Shown in pieces: positions 7,565 to 15,707 of a DNA stretch of 61,772 nucleotides. The DNA is taken from assembly GCA_944320195.1 (NCBI GenBank), contig CALUGP010000016.1, forward strand, positions 1 to 61,772, in the 5' to 3' direction. The notes beneath the pieces were generated by a model. It searched no databases. It saw only the letters and a program-made list of their open reading frames with translations, and had not been told where the DNA came from. Position 1 is the stretch's first letter, and the number at the start of each line of letters is the position of its first letter. The DNA is from an uncultured Prevotella sp. GTDB lineage: Bacteria > Bacteroidota > Bacteroidia > Bacteroidales > Bacteroidaceae. Position numbers and translations under genes: made by a program.

Positions 7565-8269
7565 TCATTCCGCAGTCTCGCGCGGCTTGTTCCTCTTCAC
7601 TACATTGGGAGCGATGCGCCTATACACGCACGGTTTCAACGGACAGCCTTCAACTAAGTCCTTCATCCTCGAAGCGTCTTCAGGACGTACAGGACGGAAC
7701 TCGAACACTCCCTTTTGCCGAAACAAAAGCTCAAGCCCAAGGCCGTTGCATTCGAAGCGGAGCGTGCTGTCGCCCTTCATAAAAGCATATCCGCCAAACC
7801 ACTTTTTCAATTTTTCACCATTATATCCGCCCCTTATGCTCACTTTCAACGTATCCCCGTTATAAGCAAGGACGTTAAGCCCACGTATAAAAGTGGTGTC
7901 TGCAACGGTCTGCTCCGGCACATAATATCCCAAGAACTTATATGGAGGCCAATCACCATGGTTAATGCGGATTGTGTCAGGCACACCGTTACTGACATCC
8001 ACCGTGTCGAGCCTGCATCCGGCTATGATCACGGTCTTTATCTTGTCCGGATTATACAGCGTTATGCATCCACCTCCGTCCGTCAGCGGAAAAGCGTTTT
8101 CAAACACATCAAGTATCAGGTCGTTGCCGTCAGCGTCAAAGCAATTAACCACCCCCGTATAAGGCTCGTCAAAGTATCCGTCCCAGAAGGTTACAGTCTT
8201 ACGTTGCTCCTGCGCCATTGCACAAATACTGAAACATAATAGTATTAATAGAAAGTATTTCCTTTTCAT
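7565..8269 (-). CDS. Secreted protein of unknown function
   Basis: No family recognised. The start was set at ATG 8269 because it gives a clean signal peptide (MKRKYFLLILLCFSICAMAQ) and because a good promoter at 8317-8348 predicts transcription starting near 8309, downstream of the longer in-frame start. The mature part (~215 residues) is mostly beta-prone, with Asp- and Gly-rich turns (VNCFDADGNDLILDVFENAF, ITLYNPDKIKTVIIAG) and a basic C-terminus. It is the first gene of the leftward unit with GLPGLI and the barrel protein, suggesting a shared envelope function. Confidence 0.7.
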   Translation of the reverse strand: MKRKYFLLILLCFSICAMAQEQRKTVTFWDGYFDEPYTGVVNCFDADGNDLILDVFENAFPLTDGGGCITLYNPDKIKTVIIAGCRLDTVDVSNGVPDTIRINHGDWPPYKFLGYYVPEQTVADTTFIRGLNVLAYNGDTLKVSIRGGYNGEKLKKWFGGYAFMKGDSTLRFECNGLGLELLFRQKGVFEFRPVRPEDASRMKDLVEGCPLKPCVYRRIAPNVVKRNKPRETAE

Positions 8270-8316
8270 GCTACTTAAACAAATAATTCCATTCAGAATG
8301 TTATAAATATTTCGTG

Positions 8317-8348
8317 CAAATATAGACAAATCCGTTTATATAAGCAAT
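8317..8348 (-). promoter_or_regulatory. Promoter of the GLPGLI/receptor operon
   Basis: On the minus strand, ATTG (8348-8345), a 20-base spacer and TATATTTG (8324-8317) fit the Bacteroidetes promoter. The predicted 5' leader to ATG 8269 is about 40 bases. Confidence 0.7.
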
Positions 8349-8563
8349 ATAAAACAACATTTTAACATATATACAACAATAAATACAACAAAAGGACAAC
8401 ACTTGTTATGCTTACTTTGAACAATCATACTATTTTAATACTATATAGTATTATAAGCCATAAAAAAACATTTTGCTATACACATTTAAATTCCACACTT
8501 TACTTGATACAGCCTAATACCAATATAATTAGCATTTGGTATTTATGAAAAAACAATAATTAA

Positions 8564-8595
8564 TTTGGAACGACAGAAGTATTTATTTAACTTTG
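8564..8595 (+). promoter_or_regulatory. Promoter of the TetR gene
   Basis: TTTG (8564-8567), a 20-base spacer and TAACTTTG (8588-8595) match the Bacteroidetes consensus exactly. The start codon at 8611 lies only 15 bases beyond, so the leader is very short. The rest of 8349-8563 is AT-rich with no gene. Confidence 0.75.
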
Positions 8596-8610
8596 CGTAA
8601 AACTTCATTT

Positions 8611-9219
8611 ATGCGTAAAGGGAAAAAGGAAATACTTTATAGAGCGGCATTCAAATTGTTCATTTCCAGACAATTTGAGGGTGTATCATTGGCAGACATT
8701 GAAAATGAATCCGGATTGACAAAAGGAGCCATATATTATTATGCATCAAGCAAAAAGGAACTTTTCAGGAATGTAATAGAATATTATATAATTGAAAAAC
8801 AAGATTTGACAAACAAAGTCTGCCTTAAAGGTGTAGCGAGCTTCAAAGATTTCGTTGATTCATATATTGAAGGAATTGCCCGAACGATGGAAAGTTTTAG
8901 TTTCGTTACCGATGAATTGTCACATACGAACCCTACAAAAGCATATATTTCCATGATTTTGCAAATAGCGCAGTATTTTCCTGATTTAAACAACAAATTC
9001 TCGGTAAGCAGGAATAATGAAACCGGCATATGGTGCGCAATGTTGCAGAAGGCGATTGAAAATGACGAGATAAGAAACGACATAGATTTGCTGAGTACGG
9101 CGAAGCAGTTTATGACCATATTTTATGGACAGGCTTTTTTAGACTCATTGTTTACCGGCTTGAATATTTGCACTCTAAGCGAACAGTTGTACAATTTATA
9201 TAAGCTATTAAAAAAATAA
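8611..9219 (+). CDS. TetR family transcriptional regulator
   Basis: DNA-binding repressor-type protein of 202 residues from ATG 8611; a TTG six codons upstream lies on the -7 box and was rejected. The N-terminal helix-turn-helix is clear: MRKGKKEILYRAAFKLFISR, then SLADIENESGLTKGAIYYYA and SSKKELFRNVIEYYI. The C-terminal ligand domain is helical and not assignable. It converges with the six-gene exporter operon, seven bases separating the two stops, which makes it a plausible regulator of that exporter. The gene is more AT-rich than the exporter. Confidence 0.88.
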   Translation: MRKGKKEILYRAAFKLFISRQFEGVSLADIENESGLTKGAIYYYASSKKELFRNVIEYYIIEKQDLTNKVCLKGVASFKDFVDSYIEGIARTMESFSFVTDELSHTNPTKAYISMILQIAQYFPDLNNKFSVSRNNETGIWCAMLQKAIENDEIRNDIDLLSTAKQFMTIFYGQAFLDSLFTGLNICTLSEQLYNLYKLLKK

Positions 9220-9226
9220 ACAGCCA

Positions 9227-10342
9227 TCAATTTGTTTTCTTATAGCTCAATATTGCACCTGCCCACGACAAGGCGGCGTAGGCGGCCATCAAGATGAGTT
9301 GTGGCTGAAGGTCGGCCGGGGTGCCGCCTTTCAGGTAGAGGGCGCGCATCGCTTCGATATAGTAGCGCAAGGGGTTGGCGTATGTCAGGGCCTGCGCCCA
9401 GCGCGGCATGCCGGCTATCGGCGTGAGCAGGCCGCTCATAAGGACGAAGATTATGAGGAAGAAGAACATCAGCAGGGCGGCTTGCTGCATGGTGGAGGAG
9501 CAGTTTGAGACTATTAGGCCGAGGCTCGACACTATGAGGAAGAACAGCAGCGAAGCAAGTATTACCGTCCACACGCTGCCACGCGGCCACATTCCATAGA
9601 AGAGGTATGCCCACAGCATAGACCAGAGAAGCATGAAGAGACCGATCGTCCAGTAAGGCACAAGCTTTGAGAGGACGAAGTCGCGGCGGCTGACGGGCGT
9701 GACATTGATTTGCTCGATGGTGCCACGCTCCTTCTCGCCGACGATGTTCAAGGCAGGAAGGAAGCCTATGAGCAGCGTCAGCAGCATGGCGATGATGCCG
9801 GGCACCATGAACACCTTATAGTCGAGCGAAGCATTAAAGAGGAAGCGCGGACGCACGTCAACGCCACGAGCCGAGCCGTTTTCCACGCCTACACCATGCT
9901 CCGTGCGCTGCGCGGAGGCGAAGTCTGATATGATGTTGAGCATATACGCCTGCCCGAGAGCGCCCTTAACGCCGTTCACGGCGTTGGCGTTTACGTTGAC
10001 GGAGGCCTCGCCCGAGCGCACGATATCGGTCGAAAAGCCGTGCGGAACGGTAAGTATCATGTCGGCCGAACCGTCCTCGACGCTGCGCAGGGCATCCTCG
10101 TAGCTGTCTTGGAAAGATGTCAGCGAGAAATAAGCGGATGCGTCAATCTGCCAGACGAGCCGCCGCGACATTGCGCTGCGATCGTTGTCTACTACGCAGA
10201 ACTTCAAGTTTCTGATCTCCTGGTTTGCCGCATACGGCACTATCAAAAGCATTACAATCGGCAGCACGACAAATATTTTCGGCAGGAAAGCATTGCGCTT
10301 TATTTGCAAAAACTCCTTTTGTATTAAATATCTTATCGCCAT
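9227..10342 (-). CDS. ABC-2 type exporter permease (distal)
   Basis: Inner membrane permease of 371 residues in the YbhR/YhhJ style. One N-terminal helix (about 22-40, FLPKIFVVLPIVMLLIVPYA) is followed by a large periplasmic domain (41-170), then five C-terminal helices starting at VFMVPGIIAMLLTLLIGFLP. The segment EKERGTIEQINVTPVSRRDF is the conserved cytoplasmic loop of ABC-2 permeases. It is the last gene of the operon, eight bases after the paralogous permease, and the two probably form a heterodimer with the two ATPases. Confidence 0.9.
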   Translation of the reverse strand: MAIRYLIQKEFLQIKRNAFLPKIFVVLPIVMLLIVPYAANQEIRNLKFCVVDNDRSAMSRRLVWQIDASAYFSLTSFQDSYEDALRSVEDGSADMILTVPHGFSTDIVRSGEASVNVNANAVNGVKGALGQAYMLNIISDFASAQRTEHGVGVENGSARGVDVRPRFLFNASLDYKVFMVPGIIAMLLTLLIGFLPALNIVGEKERGTIEQINVTPVSRRDFVLSKLVPYWTIGLFMLLWSMLWAYLFYGMWPRGSVWTVILASLLFFLIVSSLGLIVSNCSSTMQQAALLMFFFLIIFVLMSGLLTPIAGMPRWAQALTYANPLRYYIEAMRALYLKGGTPADLQPQLILMAAYAALSWAGAILSYKKTN

Positions 10343-10349
10343 ACAACTA

Positions 10350-11456
10350 TTATAATCTTACTTTAAACTTCTTCAGGGCTACCACAAGCAGCACCGCTTC
10401 CATGGCACACATCACCCAAACATCGGTCCGTATGTATTGTGCATCCACTCCCTGTATCATCAGGCGGCGCGCAGCGTCGATGTACCAGCGCGCCGGAACG
10501 ATGGTGGATATGTATTGCAGCACCGGCGGCATGCTCTCGATTGGGAAGGCGAGACCCGACAGATAAACGGTGGGGATGATGAACAGCATCGACACTACCA
10601 TTGCCGCCACCTGCGTGCGGACAAGCGTTGACACGAACAGGCCGAGCGTAAGGCAGACGAGAATGTAAAGCAACGTTGCACCAAGGAACGCCCACAGGCT
10701 GCCTGCCATCGGCACGCCGAGCACGAAGCGCGAAAGAACGAGCACCGTGGCGACGTTGAACGACGAGATGACGAAGTACGGCACGAGCTTCGACAGGATG
10801 ATGCACGCAGGCGAGAGCGGCGACGCCAGCAGTACTTCCATCATGCCCATCTCCTTCTCGCGCACTATTGCCACGCTGCACATCATCACGCACAAGAGCA
10901 TGAGAACCATGCCCATCACGCCCGGCACGAAGTTGTACTCGCTCTTTTGCTGCGGGTTATAAAGCATCCGCGTTATCGGTACAATATTCATCTTAGCATC
11001 ACTTGGATTTACGGCTGAATGCTCCTGCTGCATGGAGGCGAGCACCTGCATGACGTATTGCAGGCGTATTGTGGCTTGGTTAGGCTCCGTTCCGTCAACG
11101 AGCAGCTGCACTTCGGCCGTGCCCTTATGCACCAAGTCGGCGGCGAAGCCGTTGCCGAATACTACCGCTACGTCAACCTTGCCTTGGCGGAACAGGCTGT
11201 ACACATCGTCAATGCACGTCACGCAGTAGTCGAGCGACATGTACGGATTTGCCGCCAGGCGGTCGCACGCCTTACGGGTCAGCACGTCGTGCGACGAGTC
11301 GAGCACAGCCACGCGCACGTTCTTCACTTCCGTCGACACGGCATAGCCGAACAGCAACAGCAGCACTACCGGCACGGCGAGCAGTATGAGCATGCTGCGA
11401 CGGTCACGAATGATGTGCAGAAACTCCTTGCCTATAAAAGAAACATATTGCTTCAT
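10350..11456 (-). CDS. ABC-2 type exporter permease (proximal)
   Basis: Paralogue of the next permease, 368 residues, with the same plan: basic N-terminus (MKQYVSFIGKEFLHIIRDRR), one helix, a periplasmic domain with VDGTEPNQATIRLQYV, then five helices. The conserved loop reads REKEMGMMEVLLASPLSPAC. In YbhS/YhiH-type systems a pair like this forms the inner membrane channel that hands drugs or other hydrophobic compounds to the HlyD and TolC partners. It begins three bases after the second ATPase stops. Confidence 0.9.
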   Translation of the reverse strand: MKQYVSFIGKEFLHIIRDRRSMLILLAVPVVLLLLFGYAVSTEVKNVRVAVLDSSHDVLTRKACDRLAANPYMSLDYCVTCIDDVYSLFRQGKVDVAVVFGNGFAADLVHKGTAEVQLLVDGTEPNQATIRLQYVMQVLASMQQEHSAVNPSDAKMNIVPITRMLYNPQQKSEYNFVPGVMGMVLMLLCVMMCSVAIVREKEMGMMEVLLASPLSPACIILSKLVPYFVISSFNVATVLVLSRFVLGVPMAGSLWAFLGATLLYILVCLTLGLFVSTLVRTQVAAMVVSMLFIIPTVYLSGLAFPIESMPPVLQYISTIVPARWYIDAARRLMIQGVDAQYIRTDVWVMCAMEAVLLVVALKKFKVRL

Positions 11457-11459
11457 GCG

Positions 11460-12200
11460 CTAACCCCTTTCCGCCTTGCGCGCAAGACTGTAAAAAACAT
11501 CATACAAATTATCTGTGCCCATGGCGGCCTTCAAGGCCTTGGGCGTGTCGAGAGCCTCTATGCGTCCGTCAACCATGACGGACACGCGGTCGCAATACTC
11601 GGCTTCGTCCATATAGTGAGTGGTGACGAATACGGTGGTGCCACGGTCGGCGGCGCGGTAAATCAGCTCCCAGAACGTGCGGCGCGTCATCGGGTCTACG
11701 CCTCCCGTAGGCTCGTCGAGGAACACTATTTCAGGCTCGTGAAAGGTCGCCACGGTGAAAGCCAGCTTCTGTTTCCAGCCCAACGGCAGCGAGCCTACGA
11801 GCGTGTCGCGCTCGTCTTCAAGCGCAAGCGAACGCAGGCACTCGGCCGTCTTGCGCCTTATCGTGCCTCCGTCCATGCCGTAAATGCCGCCGAAGAGGCG
11901 CATGTTCTCCGCCACGGTAAGGTCATCGTAGAGCGAGAAGCGCTGACTCATGTAGCCTATGTGCCGCTTCACCTGCTCCGGCTGCTCGCCTACGTCATAT
12001 CCGGCCACGACGGCACGTCCGGCCGTAGGGCGGCTAAGGCCGCAGAGCATGCGCATGGCAGTGGTCTTTCCGGCTCCGTTAGCGCCGAGAAAGCCGAATA
12101 TCTCGCCACGGCGCACGCTAAAGCTGATGCCGTCAACGGCAGTGAACGAGCCGAATTTCTTTGTCAGCCCGTCGGCCGTTATCACGCTTTCAGTATCCAT
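11460..12200 (-). CDS. ABC transporter ATPase (second half-site)
   Basis: A 246-residue nucleotide-binding subunit. Walker A is GANGAGKTT, the Q-loop region reads YMSQRFSLYDDLTV, and Walker B plus D-loop is IVFLDEPTGGVDP. The H-loop His is in FVTTHYMDE. The signature is LPLGWKQKLAF instead of LSGGQ, the same kind of departure as in one half of E. coli YbhF. In YbhF the two ATPase halves are fused; here they are separate genes. The partner ATPase lies 39 bases upstream. Confidence 0.93.
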   Translation of the reverse strand: MDTESVITADGLTKKFGSFTAVDGISFSVRRGEIFGFLGANGAGKTTAMRMLCGLSRPTAGRAVVAGYDVGEQPEQVKRHIGYMSQRFSLYDDLTVAENMRLFGGIYGMDGGTIRRKTAECLRSLALEDERDTLVGSLPLGWKQKLAFTVATFHEPEIVFLDEPTGGVDPMTRRTFWELIYRAADRGTTVFVTTHYMDEAEYCDRVSVMVDGRIEALDTPKALKAAMGTDNLYDVFYSLARKAERG

Positions 12201-12239
12201 ATATCTTGTATTAAAAAATACGTCAGTTCATTACAGACG

Positions 12240-13151
12240 TTATACGGTCTGCCCCTTCATCAGCGACATGAAGCAATCTTCTACGGAAGGCCGTATCCCT
12301 TTCACCTCAATGCCTGTATGCCCGCGCCGCTGCAGGTATTCCCACAATGTGTGAGAGGCGGCTGCTTCATCCAACGTAACGTGCATGCTGTCGCCGAAAG
12401 AGAATGACGTTGTTACACAGGCGCACTCTTTCAAATCATTAAGTAGCCCGTGCATGTCGTCGCTACGCACGGCAAACAACCGTGCGGAACAGCTTTCACA
12501 GATTTCGCCGGGCGTACCGGTCTGTAGCAGGCAGCCGTTTTGCACGAGCGAAATTCGGTCGCACCACGACGCCTCGTCCATGTAAGGCGTTGACACGAGC
12601 ACCGTTATGCCATGGCTGCTCCTTATGCGTTGCAACATTTGCCAGAACTCGCGGCGCGACACGGGGTCGACGCCCGTCGTAGGCTCGTCAAGCAACAGCA
12701 CGCGCGGAGCATGTATCAGCGCACAGCACAGAGCCAGCTTCTGCTTCATTCCGCCAGACAATTTTCCGGCGCGGCGCGCCTTGAACGGCTCAAGCCGGCA
12801 GTAAACGTCTTTTATCAGACTGTAATTCTCATCAATTGAAGTATTGAACACGGATGCGAAAAAGCGCAGGTTTTCCTCAACCGTGAGGTCTTGGTATAGC
12901 GAAAACCTGCCAGGCATGTAGCCGATGCGCCGCCGCAGCTCACGGCAATCACGCACCACGTCGAGTCCGTCGACCTCTGCGCGGCCGCCGTCGGGCAGCA
13001 GCAGCGTGGCCAATATGCGGAAAAGCGACGTCTTGCCTGCGCCGTCAGGACCGATTATACCATATATCTCGCCCTCATTGACGCTGAAGGTCAAACCGCT
13101 AAGAGCCTCAACGCGGCCGTATTGCTTGTGTAGATTGTCTACATAAATCAT
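12240..13151 (-). CDS. ABC transporter ATPase (first half-site)
   Basis: A 303-residue nucleotide-binding subunit with Walker A GPDGAGKTS, the Q-loop region YMPGRFSLYQDLTV (Gln replaced by Gly), signature LSGGMKQKL, Walker B LLLDEPTTGVDP and an H-loop in which His is replaced (VLVSTPYMDE). The sister ATPase has the Gln and the His. It carries about 60 extra C-terminal residues. The split of intact and altered motifs suggests a heterodimer with one good and one degenerate site. Confidence 0.93.
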   Translation of the reverse strand: MIYVDNLHKQYGRVEALSGLTFSVNEGEIYGIIGPDGAGKTSLFRILATLLLPDGGRAEVDGLDVVRDCRELRRRIGYMPGRFSLYQDLTVEENLRFFASVFNTSIDENYSLIKDVYCRLEPFKARRAGKLSGGMKQKLALCCALIHAPRVLLLDEPTTGVDPVSRREFWQMLQRIRSSHGITVLVSTPYMDEASWCDRISLVQNGCLLQTGTPGEICESCSARLFAVRSDDMHGLLNDLKECACVTTSFSFGDSMHVTLDEAAASHTLWEYLQRRGHTGIEVKGIRPSVEDCFMSLMKGQTV

Positions 13152-13165
13152 ATTCTTAAAAGTAA

Positions 13166-13313
13166 AAAAGCATTTTTAAAGGTGAGAAGGTGAGATGGTG
13201 AGAAGGTGAGAAAGCATTGTTAAAGGTAAAAAGGTAAAAAAGTAAAACATTACAAATGCTTGCAATGCAAATGGATTTTTCACTTTTCATTTTTCACTTT
13301 TCACTTAAAAAGT
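13166..13313. repeat. Simple-word repeats between HlyD and ATPase genes
   Basis: A tandem of GGTGAGAA units (13180-13213) is followed by AAAGGTAAAAAGGTAAAAAAG, then a run of TTTTCACTTTTCA units that runs into the 3' end of the HlyD gene. It is the only long gap inside the exporter operon and belongs to the simple-word spacer class seen elsewhere in the window. Confidence 0.65.
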
Positions 13314-14196
13314 CCGCCTCTCCGTACATCCCGATTTTTAGTATTCCGTCGGTGTTCTTTACCTTAACTTTTACCGCATAGACAAGGTTGGCGCGTTCGT
13401 CGCGCGTCTGTATCGTCTTCGGAGTGAACTCCGCCTTGTCTGAAATCCATTCAATCACGCCTTTGTACTCACGACTGTCGTCCTCGCCTAAGTCGGCATA
13501 CACCCTGACTTGTTGTCCTATTTTCAGCGATGTGAGCTGTGGCGCAGTGACGTATGTGCGCAACGTCATGTCGCTTACGTCGGCGATTTTGAACAAAGGC
13601 TTACCCGGTACGGCGTATTCGCCGGCCTCGGCATACTTCTCAAGCACCGTTCCGCTGATTGGCGACGTGATGCGGCACTTTCGCAACTGGTCAACCACCT
13701 GCCAACGCTCTATCTCTGCCGCGTCCATCTGGCGGTTCAGGCTGCCGGTAGTGTTGCTTAGCTGTGACAGTTGCGCGTCCAGCTGGCGGCGAAGCACGCG
13801 CACGCTGCTCTCCGCGTCGTCAAGCTGCTTGCGGTTGGCGGCGTTGTCACGCACGAGCGCGTCATACCTTTTCAGCTCCTGTTCGGCCTTGGCTATCTGC
13901 TGTTTGGTGACTGCGATTTGCTTAGCCACATCCGGGCGTTGGCTTGCGTAGACCTCTTTCGTCACGCCGAGCCGTATGGCGCGCAGTTGCAGTTGCACCG
14001 TGTCAATCAGCCCCACCTGCTGCCCCGCAGCGAGGCTGTCGCCTTCATCTACGTCAAAGCTCATCAACCGGCCAGCCTGTTCGGCCGACACTATCACCTC
14101 AGTGGCCTCAAACACGCCCGTGGCATCGTGTTCCATGCCGCCTTGGGAGCAGGCTGCCAATGATAAAACCGCCAATGCAAATACTATATTTCTCAT
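13294..14196 (-). CDS. HlyD family periplasmic adaptor lipoprotein
   Basis: Membrane-fusion protein linking the inner membrane permeases to TolC, 300 residues. The N-terminus is a lipoprotein signal with lipobox LAAC (MRNIVFALAVLSLAACSQGG). The biotinyl-lipoyl-like half follows (VIVSAEQAGRLMSFDVDEGD), then a long alpha-helical hairpin (about 80-165, with AKQIAVTKQQIAKAEQELKR), the second lipoyl half (ITSPISGTVLEKYAEAGEY) and a beta-barrel domain. Gene order TolC-HlyD-ATPase-ATPase-permease-permease matches YhiI/YbhG-type exporters. Confidence 0.92.
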   Translation of the reverse strand: MRNIVFALAVLSLAACSQGGMEHDATGVFEATEVIVSAEQAGRLMSFDVDEGDSLAAGQQVGLIDTVQLQLRAIRLGVTKEVYASQRPDVAKQIAVTKQQIAKAEQELKRYDALVRDNAANRKQLDDAESSVRVLRRQLDAQLSQLSNTTGSLNRQMDAAEIERWQVVDQLRKCRITSPISGTVLEKYAEAGEYAVPGKPLFKIADVSDMTLRTYVTAPQLTSLKIGQQVRVYADLGEDDSREYKGVIEWISDKAEFTPKTIQTRDERANLVYAVKVKVKNTDGILKIGMYGEADFLSEK

Positions 14197-14264
14197 ATAT
14201 TTACGTTTTAAGTGTCCATTAATTGAATATTCAAATACCGTAAGACAATGCCACCGTATAACCC

Positions 14265-15518
14265 TTATAAATTGTTTAAGTGCTTAACCTTATAAATCTC
14301 TTGCAGCAGTTGCACTTCGTGCAGCCGCTTGCTAAGTTGCGCATCGCTGACGGCGTTGATGTCACGCAGCATCTCGTTAACGGTCTCAGTGCCGTTTGCC
14401 ACTTTCGTCTCAGCCTTGCTGCGTATGCGTTGGCGCAGGGTTATGATTTCGTCGTCAAGCTCCATCTGTTTCCGCAAGCTCTCTATACGCCCGTCCTGAA
14501 GCTCCGTCTGCAAGCGGGTGTTGAAGAGGAAGGCGTCACGCTCTGACTGCACGGTTTGCCGCTCGGCGTCGAGTTTGCGGCGGTCGTTGCCCCGCGTGTA
14601 CAGCGAACCGAAGTTCCATGACAGCGTAACGCCTATTTTGTAATAAGCGTCGAAACCGTCATTAAACATGTCAAGCCCCGGATTGCCGTAACCGCCACGT
14701 GCATACACGCCAACACGTGGGCGCAAGTCAGCGTCGAGAGCTTTCAGGCGTGTGTCCAAGAGACGTTCTTGCGCGGCGTAAAGCCCCAGTTCAGGCCTCT
14801 TGTTGTCAGCCGCAATCGAGTGTTCCGATGACGGTTTAACAAGCGTAATGCCGTCGCCGAACTTTTCCCCGGTAAACGTTTCGAGCATACGCAGATATGT
14901 CTTACGTTGCGTCAGCAAAGCCGTTTCACGCTGACTGGCTTTCACCTGCTCAACCTTTACCGCGTCAACGTCAGTCTGGTTGGCCACGCCGCTCTTCATC
15001 ATGGCCTCGACCGAAGCCAAAGACAGCGACAAGTCATCTTGCAACACGCGCACCTGGGCTATTTGCTCGTCAAGCACCAGCACGCCGAAAAACAGCTCGT
15101 CAATACGCTGGTTTATGTCATAAATGGCCACGTTAACCTTCTCACGCTCAACGTCGCTTTGCGCGTTGGCGATGCGCTTGGCCGAAGCCACAGTGCCGCC
15201 GTCGTACAGTTGTTGGTTTACCGTCACGTTGACATCATACTGGTCTTTGCCCAACGCAGGGATGTCAACGTCTGGCAAGCTTATGGGTATTGACGTAACA
15301 TCGCTCTGGTAACTCGCCGTGCCGCTCACGACGGCCTGCGGCAGCCACGCCTTGGCGGCGTTCTCCACGGTGAGACGGCGGCTCTGCTCCACCAAGCCGT
15401 ACTGCTTTATGACCGGATAGTTGTCTCTCGCCAACTCTTTGCACCGCTCAAGCGTAACCTGCGCACGGCTTGCCACCGAGCAAAACAGCACCAACGTGAA
15501 GACAAGACAGTTTTTCAT
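14265..15518 (-). CDS. TolC family outer membrane efflux protein
   Basis: Outer membrane channel of 417 residues with signal peptide MKNCLVFTLVLFCSVASRAQ. Two TolC-like repeats with long helices are visible: VTLERCKELARDNYPVIKQY at the start of the mature protein, ANAQSDVEREKVNVAIYDIN, and in the second half RRKLDAERQTVQSERDAFLF. SWNFGSLYTRGNDRRK is the usual strand before the second helical hairpin. It is the first gene of the exporter operon, with a -7 box just upstream and a divergent AraC gene beyond it. Confidence 0.92.
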   Translation of the reverse strand: MKNCLVFTLVLFCSVASRAQVTLERCKELARDNYPVIKQYGLVEQSRRLTVENAAKAWLPQAVVSGTASYQSDVTSIPISLPDVDIPALGKDQYDVNVTVNQQLYDGGTVASAKRIANAQSDVEREKVNVAIYDINQRIDELFFGVLVLDEQIAQVRVLQDDLSLSLASVEAMMKSGVANQTDVDAVKVEQVKASQRETALLTQRKTYLRMLETFTGEKFGDGITLVKPSSEHSIAADNKRPELGLYAAQERLLDTRLKALDADLRPRVGVYARGGYGNPGLDMFNDGFDAYYKIGVTLSWNFGSLYTRGNDRRKLDAERQTVQSERDAFLFNTRLQTELQDGRIESLRKQMELDDEIITLRQRIRSKAETKVANGTETVNEMLRDINAVSDAQLSKRLHEVQLLQEIYKVKHLNNL

Positions 15519-15547
15519 ATTCTTGAAATGATTATTGTTTCATGTTG

Positions 15548-15555
15548 CAAAGTTA
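15548..15555 (-). promoter_or_regulatory. -7 box of the exporter operon
   Basis: TAACTTTG on the minus strand, about 30 bases before the TolC start codon. No good -33 TTTG is visible at the right distance, which would fit an activator-dependent promoter. Confidence 0.55.
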
Positions 15556-15651
15556 ACAAGCTGAAACGGCAACGGCGTTATCTTATGATGCCATTAAATG
15601 TTCTTTTTGTATCAACCGAGCCACTCTTGTTGATTATTTGGCAACAAAATA

Positions 15652-15681
15652 TTGCCGATATGCACTTTTTCTGTATTTTTG
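15652..15681 (+). promoter_or_regulatory. Promoter of the AraC gene
   Basis: TTG (15652-15654), a 19-base spacer and TATTTTTG (15674-15681) precede the ATG at 15708. It lies within the divergent TolC/AraC spacer. Confidence 0.65.
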
Positions 15682-15707
15682 CACATCGTCATTCAAACAA
15701 AAAGAAC

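Noticed and set aside
11019-12407. A 462-codon plus-strand frame opposite the ABC genes
   Set aside because: It runs antisense across three conserved exporter genes and its His/Arg/Ala-rich translation is the usual shadow of GC-rich third positions.
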